From NCBI GenBank assembly GCA_023421675.1, contig JAEZTC010000005.1, positions 1 through 22,718 of the forward strand: a stretch of 22,718 bases of DNA. The letters run 5' to 3'. Below are positions 13,012-19,985 of the stretch, one piece after another. Each line of letters opens with the position of its first letter. Position 1 is the stretch's first letter. This DNA is from Bacillota bacterium. Lineage in GTDB: Bacteria > Bacillota > Clostridia > Acetivibrionales > JANLFN01. Position numbers and translations under genes: made by a program. The notes beneath the pieces were generated by a model that searched no databases, was not told where the DNA came from, and saw only the letters and a list, made by a program, of their open reading frames with translations.

Positions 13012-15411
13012 CTATATTCTCTTCCAAACCTTTGCAACCACAACCATCATATCGTCAACCGGCCGCCCTTCACAATTTTCAAAAGCTTTTTGAAGTATAG
13101 TATCTGCAATTTCCTGCGGATTTTTACTCTTAATTTCACCAAGCAGCCTTATTAAATCTTTTTCTCCATTTGCACATTTAAAAGAGTCCACTAACCCATC
13201 TGTCATCATTACAATGAAATCACCACTATTTACCCTCTTATGAATAAGTTCAACCTCTATATTACAAAGCAATCCTGCTGGAAGCGATGCTGACCTGATA
13301 ATTTCTGCACATCCTCCCTCATCCCTTATTATATATGTTGGAACAGCTCCAACCTTAACAAACTCCACATCTCCTTCATAAAGATCAATAACTGTCATAT
13401 CCATTGTTGAAAAACATTCATCGTCAGATTTAAGCACGAGAATTGAATTTATAATCTTTATTGCAGTATCCTTATCAAAACCTGATTCCATGAATTGTTC
13501 CAGCAAGCTTACAGTTGCTTGGCTTTGTACCGAAGCCCTTTGCCCAGTACCCATACCGTCACTGATTGCTATTATGTAACGTCCATCTCCTGTATTCATG
13601 AAAGTATAGCTATCGCCAGAAACAGTATCATCGTACTTGGACATCTTTGCTACACCTGTAGTAACTCTGAAAGTATCTTCTTCCACAAGCTTGAGGGCAC
13701 AGCAACCGTGCTTAAGAGTTCCGCTACATTCACTTATTTCCTTAGCCATTCTCCTTCCTACAATCTCTGAAACCACCTTTTCAATAACACTTACACATAT
13801 GCGCCTGCCTCCGCATCCCTTATGAAATACGCTAACCTCATATTTTTTCCACTTGTTCTCATATACAATAACCTCTGTCGCCCTTACTCCTGCTTTATTT
13901 AGTTCTACTAAAACAGCATCCTCCCAATCACTCCTGAAGTGTATGTCTATGCTAATTTCAGATGCGAGGTTGGATATTACCCTGGAAAGCCCGTCAAGCT
14001 GCTGGGATACCAGACTCCTGCTTTCTCCCAGCTTACTTTTCCAAACCATATCTACACGGAATATTTCATATATATTATTAACCTCTTCAACAAAGTCGCA
14101 AATTCTTTCACAACGCTCAAGAAAATAATCAGGAATATCCTTTTCTTCTATTCTGCCCTTACTGTCAAGCCTTTCAACAATTTTAAACATGACCTGATAT
14201 GTATTATAAAAATTCCTATCCCAGCAATGCATACAGAGACTGCAATCTTTACAAACCTTGTCAGCAACCCTGTCAAACAATGAGGTTATATCCTGCCTGT
14301 CTGTAACTACCTTTGTTTCAGAAATCTCTCCAAATGTCCTTGAAAGCTCCTTAAATGCAGATGCAAATCTATTCAGCCTATCAATTGTAATTTCTTTTAT
14401 ACGCGTACTATAATTTTTTCTAACGTTTTCCTTATCAAAACTCCTTAAGAATCCTCCTGTAATTATTTCAACAAACCTCTGCGGAATAACAAGGAACATT
14501 ACAATTGATACTATAATATCCTTAAGATTTATCAGTGCCTCAATAGAACCATTTATATAAAGAGTAATAATAGCATTCCCCATGATAAAACCTATACACG
14601 GTCCCACTTTGCCAAGCTTGCCAAGGACACCGGATAATACGCCGCAGAATGCATAAGATGCAATAATAAAAGGAGGCGCTGAGGAGGATATACTTACCGC
14701 AAGCCCCATAACAACCCCTACTGCAGATCCTATTCCTGATCCGCAGCTGTAACTGAACCACAAAACAATCAACACTGCTATAATGTCCTTTATATCAAAG
14801 CCTAAAACCCTTATATTACCCAGCCCTGCAATAGCAAGTGCCGATATTATAGCAACACTCACCATTTCTTCATTGGTCAGGCTATATTTATCCTTTAAAT
14901 CATAAATAACAGGTACTGCGCTCCTGAATACGAAAACTAGTACAAAAGCTATAAACCCCTGAAGGAAATTCTTTAGAACATCATATAGAAGAAATCCCTG
15001 AAGATAAGTAGTTAAAAGTCCCGGTATCAATATACCAGCAAAACCAATCAATGCATACCTCAGATTAAGATTTTTCTTTTTGTTTTTAAAAAGAAGATTA
15101 AATGCATTAAAAAGTACCATTGCCGAAATAGTTATATAGACTTGCTCTCCTATTCCGCCTGTTATCATTCCAAGTATAACAGAAATAGCTAAAACAATTC
15201 TGTTAAGGCCGGAATTTATTGTAGCTGCATAGAAAGGAAAACCAAATGGCATTACACTACCAAAAATTGAAGCTCTTCCAAGAAGAAATCCAAGTGGAAG
15301 AAGAATAAGGTTTTCCTTGGTTAATAAACTGACACCGGTCTTTTCAGCTTTCTTTTTCAAATTTTCCGTATTCATAGATCTAAAATACGGTTGTATTTCA
15401 GTTTTCATCAT
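13012..15411 (-). CDS. spoIIE: Stage II sporulation protein E, serine phosphatase
   Basis: A 799-residue protein, normal length for SpoIIE. Residues 1-330 form about ten membrane helices. A linker with a cysteine cluster (CKDCSLCMHC) follows, then a PP2C-type phosphatase domain from about 590 to the end. Metal-binding aspartates are visible in SGDSYTF (about 600), ISDGMGTG (Asp618), MMTDGLVDSF (Asp738) and PVDDMM (about 786). SpoIIE dephosphorylates SpoIIAA to activate sigma-F in the forespore and helps polar septation. Two ATGs are adjacent at the start, behind a G-rich ribosome binding site. The promoter at 15456-15488 fits Spo0A control. Confidence 0.96.
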   Translation of the reverse strand: MMKTEIQPYFRSMNTENLKKKAEKTGVSLLTKENLILLPLGFLLGRASIFGSVMPFGFPFYAATINSGLNRIVLAISVILGMITGGIGEQVYITISAMVLFNAFNLLFKNKKKNLNLRYALIGFAGILIPGLLTTYLQGFLLYDVLKNFLQGFIAFVLVFVFRSAVPVIYDLKDKYSLTNEEMVSVAIISALAIAGLGNIRVLGFDIKDIIAVLIVLWFSYSCGSGIGSAVGVVMGLAVSISSSAPPFIIASYAFCGVLSGVLGKLGKVGPCIGFIMGNAIITLYINGSIEALINLKDIIVSIVMFLVIPQRFVEIITGGFLRSFDKENVRKNYSTRIKEITIDRLNRFASAFKELSRTFGEISETKVVTDRQDITSLFDRVADKVCKDCSLCMHCWDRNFYNTYQVMFKIVERLDSKGRIEEKDIPDYFLERCERICDFVEEVNNIYEIFRVDMVWKSKLGESRSLVSQQLDGLSRVISNLASEISIDIHFRSDWEDAVLVELNKAGVRATEVIVYENKWKKYEVSVFHKGCGGRRICVSVIEKVVSEIVGRRMAKEISECSGTLKHGCCALKLVEEDTFRVTTGVAKMSKYDDTVSGDSYTFMNTGDGRYIIAISDGMGTGQRASVQSQATVSLLEQFMESGFDKDTAIKIINSILVLKSDDECFSTMDMTVIDLYEGDVEFVKVGAVPTYIIRDEGGCAEIIRSASLPAGLLCNIEVELIHKRVNSGDFIVMMTDGLVDSFKCANGEKDLIRLLGEIKSKNPQEIADTILQKAFENCEGRPVDDMMVVVAKVWKRI

Positions 15412-15455
15412 TTGTACCCCCTGACAAGAAATGTTTTTCCTCTAGTGCACAAATG

Positions 15456-15488
15456 ATTATAATTCAAAGGTTTTGAGGATTTTGTCAA
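15456..15488 (-). promoter_or_regulatory. Spo0A-type sigma-A promoter of spoIIE
   Basis: On the minus strand, TTGACA (15488-15483) and TATAAT (15461-15456) are both perfect hexamers separated by 21 bp. Long spacers are known for Spo0A-activated sigma-A promoters (B. subtilis spoIIE 21 bp, spoIIG 22 bp). TGACAAA (15487-15481), a 6/7 match to the 0A box TGNCGAA, overlaps the -35 element as expected. The rest of the 317-bp gap to the tRNA cluster holds only the tRNA terminator. Confidence 0.75.
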
Positions 15489-15696
15489 TTCAGCATATAT
15501 GATTTACATATGTTTGTGACATGTACCGTCAAAACATTACGGATACTAAGCTTGATTAAAACTTTCATGTTATTTATTTTTACATGGGCTAAGTTGGAAA
15601 GATTAAAATAATATTTATATTTTGTTCCATGGTGTCAAAAAGTTTTTTTAGAAAGTTTGAGATCTTTTATGTTACCTATCAAGCAGATCAAAAATA

Positions 15697-15729
15697 AAAG
15701 GTTCCGGAAGTATAACTTCCGGAACCTTT
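15697..15729 (-). terminator. Terminator of the tRNA operon
   Basis: A perfect 15-bp stem with a 3-nt loop: AAAGGTTCCGGAAGT (15697-15711) with ACTTCCGGAACCTTT (15715-15729). On the minus strand a TTTTATTTTT tract follows. The stem begins on the last base of the tRNA-Val CCA. Confidence 0.85.
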
Positions 15730-15804
15730 GGTGGGCACTATAGGGCTCGAACCTATGACCCCCTGCTTGTAAGGCAGGTGCTCTCCCAGCTGAGCTAAGC
15801 GCCC
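15729..15804 (-). tRNA. tRNA-Val (anticodon TAC)
   Basis: Acceptor GGGCGCT pairs with AGTGCCC, anticodon loop CTTACAA gives TAC, T-loop TTCGAGC, CCA encoded. Last gene of the Met-Glu-Val operon. Confidence 0.95.
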
Positions 15805-15812
15805 AAACTACT

Positions 15813-15884
15813 CAATTGAGAATTGAGAATTGAAAATTGAGAATTATTAAACATTCTCCATTCCCCATTCTCCATTTTCAATTG
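15813..15884. repeat. Heptamer-repeat hairpin between tRNA-Val and tRNA-Glu
   Basis: The left arm (15813-15844) is a run of ATTGAGA-type heptamers; the right arm (15853-15884) is a run of ATTCTCC-type heptamers. The two 32-nt arms are reverse complements at 26 positions, with an 8-nt loop. It resembles small intergenic repeat elements and would form a long stem in the tRNA precursor. Confidence 0.6.
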
Positions 15885-15890
15885 TTTTTT

Positions 15891-15966
15891 TGGTGACCCG
15901 TAGGGGATTCGAACCCCTGTAGCCGCCGTGAAAGGGCGGTGTCTTAGGCCACTTGACCAACGGGCC
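15891..15966 (-). tRNA. tRNA-Glu (anticodon TTC)
   Basis: Acceptor GGCCCGT pairs with ACGGGTC (one G-T pair), anticodon loop CTTTCAC gives TTC, T-loop TTCGAAT, CCA encoded at 15891-15893. Confidence 0.95.
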
Positions 15967-15980
15967 TTGCTTAAATTAGA

Positions 15981-16009
15981 AGTTGGAAGTTATAAGCTAA
16001 CTTCCAACT
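15981..16009. repeat. Hairpin spacer between tRNA-Glu and tRNA-Met
   Basis: A perfect 12-bp inverted repeat, AGTTGGAAGTTA (15981-15992) and TAACTTCCAACT (15998-16009), with a 5-nt loop. It may guide precursor processing or be a small repeat element. Confidence 0.6.
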
Positions 16010-16018
16010 CTAATTAAT

Positions 16019-16095
16019 TGGTAGCGGCGGTCGGATTTGAACCAACGACACTTCGGGTATGAACCGAATGCTCTAGCCAACTGAGCTACGCCGCC
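16019..16095 (-). tRNA. tRNA-Met (anticodon CAT, elongator type)
   Basis: Acceptor GGCGGCG pairs with CGCCGCT, anticodon loop TTCATAC gives CAT, T-loop TTCAAAT, CCA encoded. The paired first acceptor base (G-T) and the anticodon stem without three consecutive G-C pairs point to the elongator rather than the initiator. First gene of the operon. Confidence 0.92.
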
Positions 16096-16110
16096 ATACG
16101 TTGCTTTAAT

Positions 16111-16140
16111 ATTGTAGCAGAAAGGTTGGTCCAAAGTCAA
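16111..16140 (-). promoter_or_regulatory. Promoter of the tRNA-Met-Glu-Val operon
   Basis: On the minus strand, TTGACT (16140-16135) and TACAAT (16116-16111) are 18 bp apart, 15 bp upstream of the tRNA-Met 5' end. Confidence 0.7.
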
Positions 16141-16236
16141 GAGAAATGTTAAGTATTTTATATGAAACTATATTCCTTAGCTGTAACTTGCGCCCATACA
16201 CCTTACTGCAATTCAGCTATTAACTCAAACAGCATA

Positions 16237-16650
16237 TCAATAAACGCCCTTACTGTTTAAATAAGCCTTATACTTCATGTCTGACTGCAGAATATGGCTT
16301 GAAATCCAGTCAATAAGAAATTCTGTCATTTCCATTATCGCTTGGTTTTGCTGACCATCTATATCTTTTTTTTCAATCCTTTTTAGCTTTTTAACGAAGA
16401 AGTCGTGTTCGATTGAATGACTCTCAATATCCTCATAACCATTCTTTCTAAGTAAATCTTCCTCAAAATTGAAGTGGTAAATTGTATAGTCCCTGAGTTC
16501 ATCGATGATATTGACTATTTCATCATAGTGATCAAAATCATCCTTAAGGGATGACAAATTGTAAAGACTGATGCCAATTTCAAATAGTTTCTTATGCTGA
16601 TTATCAATTTCTTCAACATTAACACTGTATGAATCCTTCCACTTTAACAT
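16237..16650 (-). CDS. Bacteriohemerythrin
   Basis: A 137-residue single-domain hemerythrin of standard length. All seven di-iron ligands are visible: His19 (DNQH), His59 (YHF), Glu63 (NFEE), His78 and His82 (HSIEH), His119 (SSHI) and Asp124 (SDMKY). It binds O2 reversibly and in anaerobes probably scavenges or senses oxygen. The gene is alone, preceded by AGGAGG 7 nt before the ATG. Confidence 0.93.
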   Translation of the reverse strand: MLKWKDSYSVNVEEIDNQHKKLFEIGISLYNLSSLKDDFDHYDEIVNIIDELRDYTIYHFNFEEDLLRKNGYEDIESHSIEHDFFVKKLKRIEKKDIDGQQNQAIMEMTEFLIDWISSHILQSDMKYKAYLNSKGVY

Positions 16651-16829
16651 AACTGTTCCTCCTAATTATTGAGTAATTAAACATTATGGAGACTTAATTG
16701 TGGCCTCCTTAGGAAACTCCAAACAGAAGAAAATCCGTTCTATAGTCAAAGTTATGTTTAATTACAGAATATACATGATGCTTTACTTATACCACAACAT
16801 TAGTATAAAATAACATTTATTTTTAATTA

Positions 16830-16867
16830 AAAGCCTGCTTAACAAAATTAATTGTAAAGCAGGCTTT
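16830..16867 (-). terminator. Terminator after zinc-ribbon membrane protein A
   Basis: AAAGCCTGCTT (16830-16840) pairs with AAGCAGGCTTT (16857-16867). It lies 28 bp beyond the stop at 16895, with a TTTT-containing AT-rich tract on the minus-strand side. Confidence 0.7.
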
Positions 16868-16894
16868 ATTAGTCAAACATCAATTTAATAATAC

Positions 16895-17653
16895 TTATTG
16901 TACTTTAGTTCCGCAATTGGAACAAAATCCATCTCCGGGACCAATATTTGTACCACATTCGGAACAGAACCGACTTACACTTTCCTGTTGAGGCGGCATA
17001 TATTGCTGTTCAGTATTAACAAACGGAGCCTGCTGACTAAAATCAGGAGAATACTGTCCCTGCTGTCCGAAGTTTGGCAATTGGACAGGCTTCTTATAAT
17101 ATATTGTATAGAACCCGAACACTGCTGCTGCAGCGAATCCAAACAATATTAAAAAGAATCCTATTTGATAATTAATTTTAATTATTGCTTCAGCTTCTGC
17201 CGAATTATTTGTTACCCATGAACGGATAGTAAAAATTGATCCTATTGTACAAATAAACCCAGCTACAGCAGCTACGGCAGAAAACAATACCGCTTTTTTC
17301 GAACGTATAAAAGTAATAACCAGCCCTGCTATTGCTGCTGCAAATGCAAGGATAACCATTAGCTGCGGACCGTAATCCTTTGCAACACCTTTTTGAGAAA
17401 ATGAACCAGTATCATTGTCTTTGTTATCTTCATTATCTCCAATGTCACCAAGACTTCCCAAGTCTCCGAGATCTGTACCAAAACTCTTGCTCATTTCATT
17501 AAAACTTGATGTATCGACTTTTCCCCCAATCATAAGATTGTAACCATTTGCATCAATAATTTTCATGGTACTGCATGAAACTGATACATAAGGCAATAGG
17601 AAGCAGACAAGGACTATAACTAAAATAATCCTCAAAATATTCTTTTTTGACAT
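16895..17653 (-). CDS. Membrane protein with C-terminal zinc ribbon, copy A
   Basis: A 252-residue protein. One helix lies at 5-23, followed by an extracytoplasmic loop of about 70 residues rich in Gly/Asp/Asn (GDLGSLGDIGDNEDN), three helices at about 97-116, 119-141 and 162-186, a Gln/Pro-rich linker and a zinc ribbon with CSEC (230-233) and CSNC (244-247). It is a paralogue of the gene at 18849. GGGGGG precedes the ATG by 5 nt. It lies 30 bp after a lipoprotein gene, so the two are probably co-transcribed. Zinc-ribbon tails on membrane proteins are common in Firmicutes and of mostly unknown role. Confidence 0.75.
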   Translation of the reverse strand: MSKKNILRIILVIVLVCFLLPYVSVSCSTMKIIDANGYNLMIGGKVDTSSFNEMSKSFGTDLGDLGSLGDIGDNEDNKDNDTGSFSQKGVAKDYGPQLMVILAFAAAIAGLVITFIRSKKAVLFSAVAAVAGFICTIGSIFTIRSWVTNNSAEAEAIIKINYQIGFFLILFGFAAAAVFGFYTIYYKKPVQLPNFGQQGQYSPDFSQQAPFVNTEQQYMPPQQESVSRFCSECGTNIGPGDGFCSNCGTKVQ

Positions 17654-17683
17654 TTTTTACCCCCCTCTGAATTAATTTTTCGA

Positions 17684-18280
17684 TTATAAAAACTTAAACG
17701 ATTTAACCACTTCTTCAATCTTATCGCTATACTTTGAATAGGTATCACTTTTAGCAGTATAAGTTAATAAATAGACCTTTCCATCCTTTATTGTATATAC
17801 TGACATTTTTTTATAATTAATGCTTTTAGCCAAGTTACTATAAACTATTTTATGCCCGTTTAATCCCCCAAACATCACATCCTCAGAAGATTCAATATTT
17901 GCATTCGTCAGTTTTTTAATATCTTTTACTGAACCATCAGTATATTGCTGTAGGGTAACAGGATTTTCTTTCATATCCTGAATCAATATGTTAACACTTT
18001 CAGCAAAATCATCCTTACCCTTTTCAGTATTAAAGGAAGCAAAAGCTGCCTGTTTAATATTTTCTTCAACATGCCATTCCTTTATAGCATAGATAGAAAA
18101 TCCTTTTACAGTATTTTTATATTCTTTGTAATTAGTGTTAGTAGAATCTGTTAAAGTACCTTCCTCAATTTTTCCGATATCACTTTTCTCATTACTGCCT
18201 ATACAACCAGTTAATACAAATGTCATCATTAAAGTAATAATGACTATAGAAATTAACCTTAAACCTGCTGATTTCTTCAA
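17684..18280 (-). CDS. Lipoprotein with PsbP/DUF1795-like domain
   Basis: A 198-residue lipoprotein with lipobox VLTGC (Cys26). The mature part (about 50-198) begins YKNTVKGFSIYAIKEWHVEE and ends EEVVKSFKFL, the arrangement of PsbP-like domains (mixed beta-sheet with a closing helix). It is expected on the outer membrane face. It is first gene of a unit with zinc-ribbon protein A and is divergent from csp copy 1. The duplicated unit at 18849-19889 lacks it, so it was either inserted in unit 1 or lost from unit 2. Confidence 0.7.
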   Translation of the reverse strand: MKKSAGLRLISIVIITLMMTFVLTGCIGSNEKSDIGKIEEGTLTDSTNTNYKEYKNTVKGFSIYAIKEWHVEENIKQAAFASFNTEKGKDDFAESVNILIQDMKENPVTLQQYTDGSVKDIKKLTNANIESSEDVMFGGLNGHKIVYSNLAKSINYKKMSVYTIKDGKVYLLTYTAKSDTYSKYSDKIEEVVKSFKFL

Positions 18281-18301
18281 TGATACAACCTCCTTGATAA
18301 T

Positions 18302-18490
18302 TGCTGAATATTAATGTTTTATGTAATTTAAATACTATAAAATTATAACATAGGGGCTTTCACAGTACAATGTAATTAGTATTGATGAGTTATAATACAA
18401 ATTATAACATTTAATGAAAATAATTTTTGAATAGACTTGGCCTTTTGTTAACATAATAGATTAAGTAACAATTTTCGGAGGTGCAGTTGG
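18302..18490. repeat. Duplicated divergent promoter region, unit 1
   Basis: About 185 bp from GCTGAAT to the csp start matches 19525-19691 with small differences, including the csp leader (identical from TTTTGTTAACATAATAG through the GGAGG site). It holds promoters for genes in both directions and the csp 5' leader. Confidence 0.7.
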
Positions 18491-18688
18491 ATGGAAGGAA
18501 CAGTAAAATGGTTTAATGCGGACAAAGGTTATGGATTCATCGAACGTGACGGCGGCGATGATGTTTTCGTTCACTTTTCTGCTATTCAAAGCGAAGGGTA
18601 TAAATCTCTAAATGAAGGACAGCGTGTCCAGTTTGATATTGAAAAAGGGCAGCGCGGTGATCAGGCAGCAAATGTTATCCCACTCTGA
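18491..18688 (+). CDS. Cold-shock protein, copy 1
   Basis: A 65-residue CspA-type single OB-fold RNA/DNA chaperone, normal length. RNP1 is KGYGFI (12-17) and RNP2 is VFVHF (25-29). GGAGG lies 9 nt before the ATG. The protein is identical to the one at 19692; the two genes differ at four of 198 positions, all silent third positions. The shared leader suggests the same regulation. No terminator hairpin like that of copy 2 follows; an intron fossil lies in its place. Confidence 0.95.
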   Translation: MEGTVKWFNADKGYGFIERDGGDDVFVHFSAIQSEGYKSLNEGQRVQFDIEKGQRGDQAANVIPL

Positions 18689-18737
18689 TCAATTAAATCT
18701 TTATAAAGATTAATAAGGAGAGATTACATTACAAATC

Positions 18738-18812
18738 AATCGAGTAGGAGGCGATGACTAACCGCCATCCTCTCACACCACCGTGTGTACCGTTCGGTAC
18801 ACAGTTAAGAAC
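18738..18812 (-). mobile_element. Group II intron 3'-end fossil (domain V/VI-like)
   Basis: On the minus strand this reads CTGTGTACC-GAAC-GGTACACACGG (domain V-like hairpin), then GGTGTGAGAGG and a GGCG...CGCC hairpin with TTAGTCAT, ending CTCCTACTCGAT. This order is typical of the last about 75 nt of many Firmicutes group II introns, as I recall. No intron-encoded protein or upstream domains are present. It lies at the point where homology between the two duplicated units stops. Confidence 0.7.
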
Positions 18813-18848
18813 GTTATCAAACTTTTCTATCAGTCAAGATTGACTCAG

Positions 18849-19472
18849 TTATTGTACTTTAGTACCACAATTTGAGCATAATTCGTCTCCAGATCCAATT
18901 TTAAAACCACATTCAGAACAAAACCGGTTTACATTTTCCTGCTGAGGAGGTACATATTGCTGCCCCATGTATGGCATCTGTACAGGCTTCTTATTATAAC
19001 TTGCATAGAACCCGAAAGCCGCTGCCGCAGCGAAACCAGCTAATATTAAATAGAATCCTGCCTGATAATTAACCTTAATTATTACTTCAGCCGAATTGTT
19101 TGTTATCATCCATGAGCGGATTGTAAAAGTTAAAACAATTGTACAAACAAACCCTACTACTGCTGCAATTGCAGAAAACAACACAGCTTTTTTGGATCTT
19201 ATAAAAGTAATAACCAATCCTACTATAACTACTACGAATGAAGGGATATTCATAAACCGTGGATAACTCTTTTTAACATCTTCTACTATGCCCCCAAAAT
19301 CTCTAACATGCCAGAGATCTCCCTCTCCAAGATCTTTACTAAGGCTATCAAGAATTGATGTATCGACTTTACCGCCGGCAAAAGGATTGCTGTATGTAAT
19401 TGAATTATAAGGCAAGAGGAAACAAACAAGGACTATAATTAATATAATCCTCAAGATATTCTTTTTTGACAT
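18849..19472 (-). CDS. Membrane protein with C-terminal zinc ribbon, copy B
   Basis: A 207-residue paralogue of copy A. The first 21 residues and the helix block ITFIRSKKAVLFSA are nearly identical, as is the zinc ribbon (Cys185, 188, 199, 202). The extracytoplasmic loop is different and shorter (GEGDLWHVRDFGGIVEDVKK), and the Gln/Pro linker is shortened by about 20 residues. GGGAG precedes the ATG. It is divergent from csp copy 2. Function unknown; the changed loop suggests a different outer-face partner or relaxed constraint. Confidence 0.75.
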   Translation of the reverse strand: MSKKNILRIILIIVLVCFLLPYNSITYSNPFAGGKVDTSILDSLSKDLGEGDLWHVRDFGGIVEDVKKSYPRFMNIPSFVVVIVGLVITFIRSKKAVLFSAIAAVVGFVCTIVLTFTIRSWMITNNSAEVIIKVNYQAGFYLILAGFAAAAAFGFYASYNKKPVQMPYMGQQYVPPQQENVNRFCSECGFKIGSGDELCSNCGTKVQ

Positions 19473-19524
19473 TTTTTTACTCCCTTTTAAATGAAATTAT
19501 TGATTTTGTTCTTCAATTAAAAAG

Positions 19525-19691
19525 CTGAATTTTAATATTTTAAAATTATAACATAAGCCCTTCCACTGCACAATGTAATTAGTAATGATGAGTTGTTACA
19601 AATTATAACATTAAATGCAAATAATTTTTGAATAGATTTGAACTTTTGTTAACATAATAGATTAAGTAACAATTTTCGGAGGTGCAGTTGG
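19525..19691. repeat. Duplicated divergent promoter region, unit 2
   Basis: Counterpart of 18302-18490; see that entry. Differences are scattered, and the block nearest the csp ribosome binding site is the best conserved. Confidence 0.7.
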
Positions 19692-19889
19692 ATGGAAGGA
19701 ACAGTAAAATGGTTTAATGCGGATAAAGGTTATGGCTTCATCGAACGTGACGGCGGCGATGATGTTTTCGTTCACTTTTCTGCAATTCAAAGCGAAGGGT
19801 ATAAATCTCTAAATGAAGGACAGCGTGTCCAGTTTGATATTGAAAAAGGGCAGCGCGGTGATCAGGCAGCAAATGTTATTCCACTCTGA
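19692..19889 (+). CDS. Cold-shock protein, copy 2
   Basis: A 65-residue CspA-type protein, identical in sequence to copy 1 (RNP1 KGYGFI, RNP2 VFVHF). The leader and ribosome binding site are also shared. A terminator follows at 19944. Two identical copies probably raise dosage of this nucleic-acid chaperone. Confidence 0.95.
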   Translation: MEGTVKWFNADKGYGFIERDGGDDVFVHFSAIQSEGYKSLNEGQRVQFDIEKGQRGDQAANVIPL

Positions 19890-19943
19890 TCAATTAAACT
19901 TTATAAAGACTACTCAAAGAGAGATTATGTTTTGAATCAAATG

Positions 19944-19978
19944 AAAATGGCCCGTAAAATATTACAGGCCATTTTTCT
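19944..19978. terminator. Terminator between csp copy 2 and the GH94 gene
   Basis: AAAATGGCC (19944-19952) pairs with GGCCATTTT (19967-19975), with an inner GTAA/TTAC pair. T-runs in both directions allow use by both convergent genes. Confidence 0.8.
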
Positions 19979-19985
19979 ATGAACT

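Noticed and set aside
15813..15884. CRISPR-like repeat array
   Set aside because: The repeats are 7-nt tandem units with no spacers and no cas genes nearby; they form a hairpin between tRNA genes.
18738..18812. Functional group II intron or reverse transcriptase gene
   Set aside because: Only about 75 nt of the 3' end remains and no reverse transcriptase frame is present.
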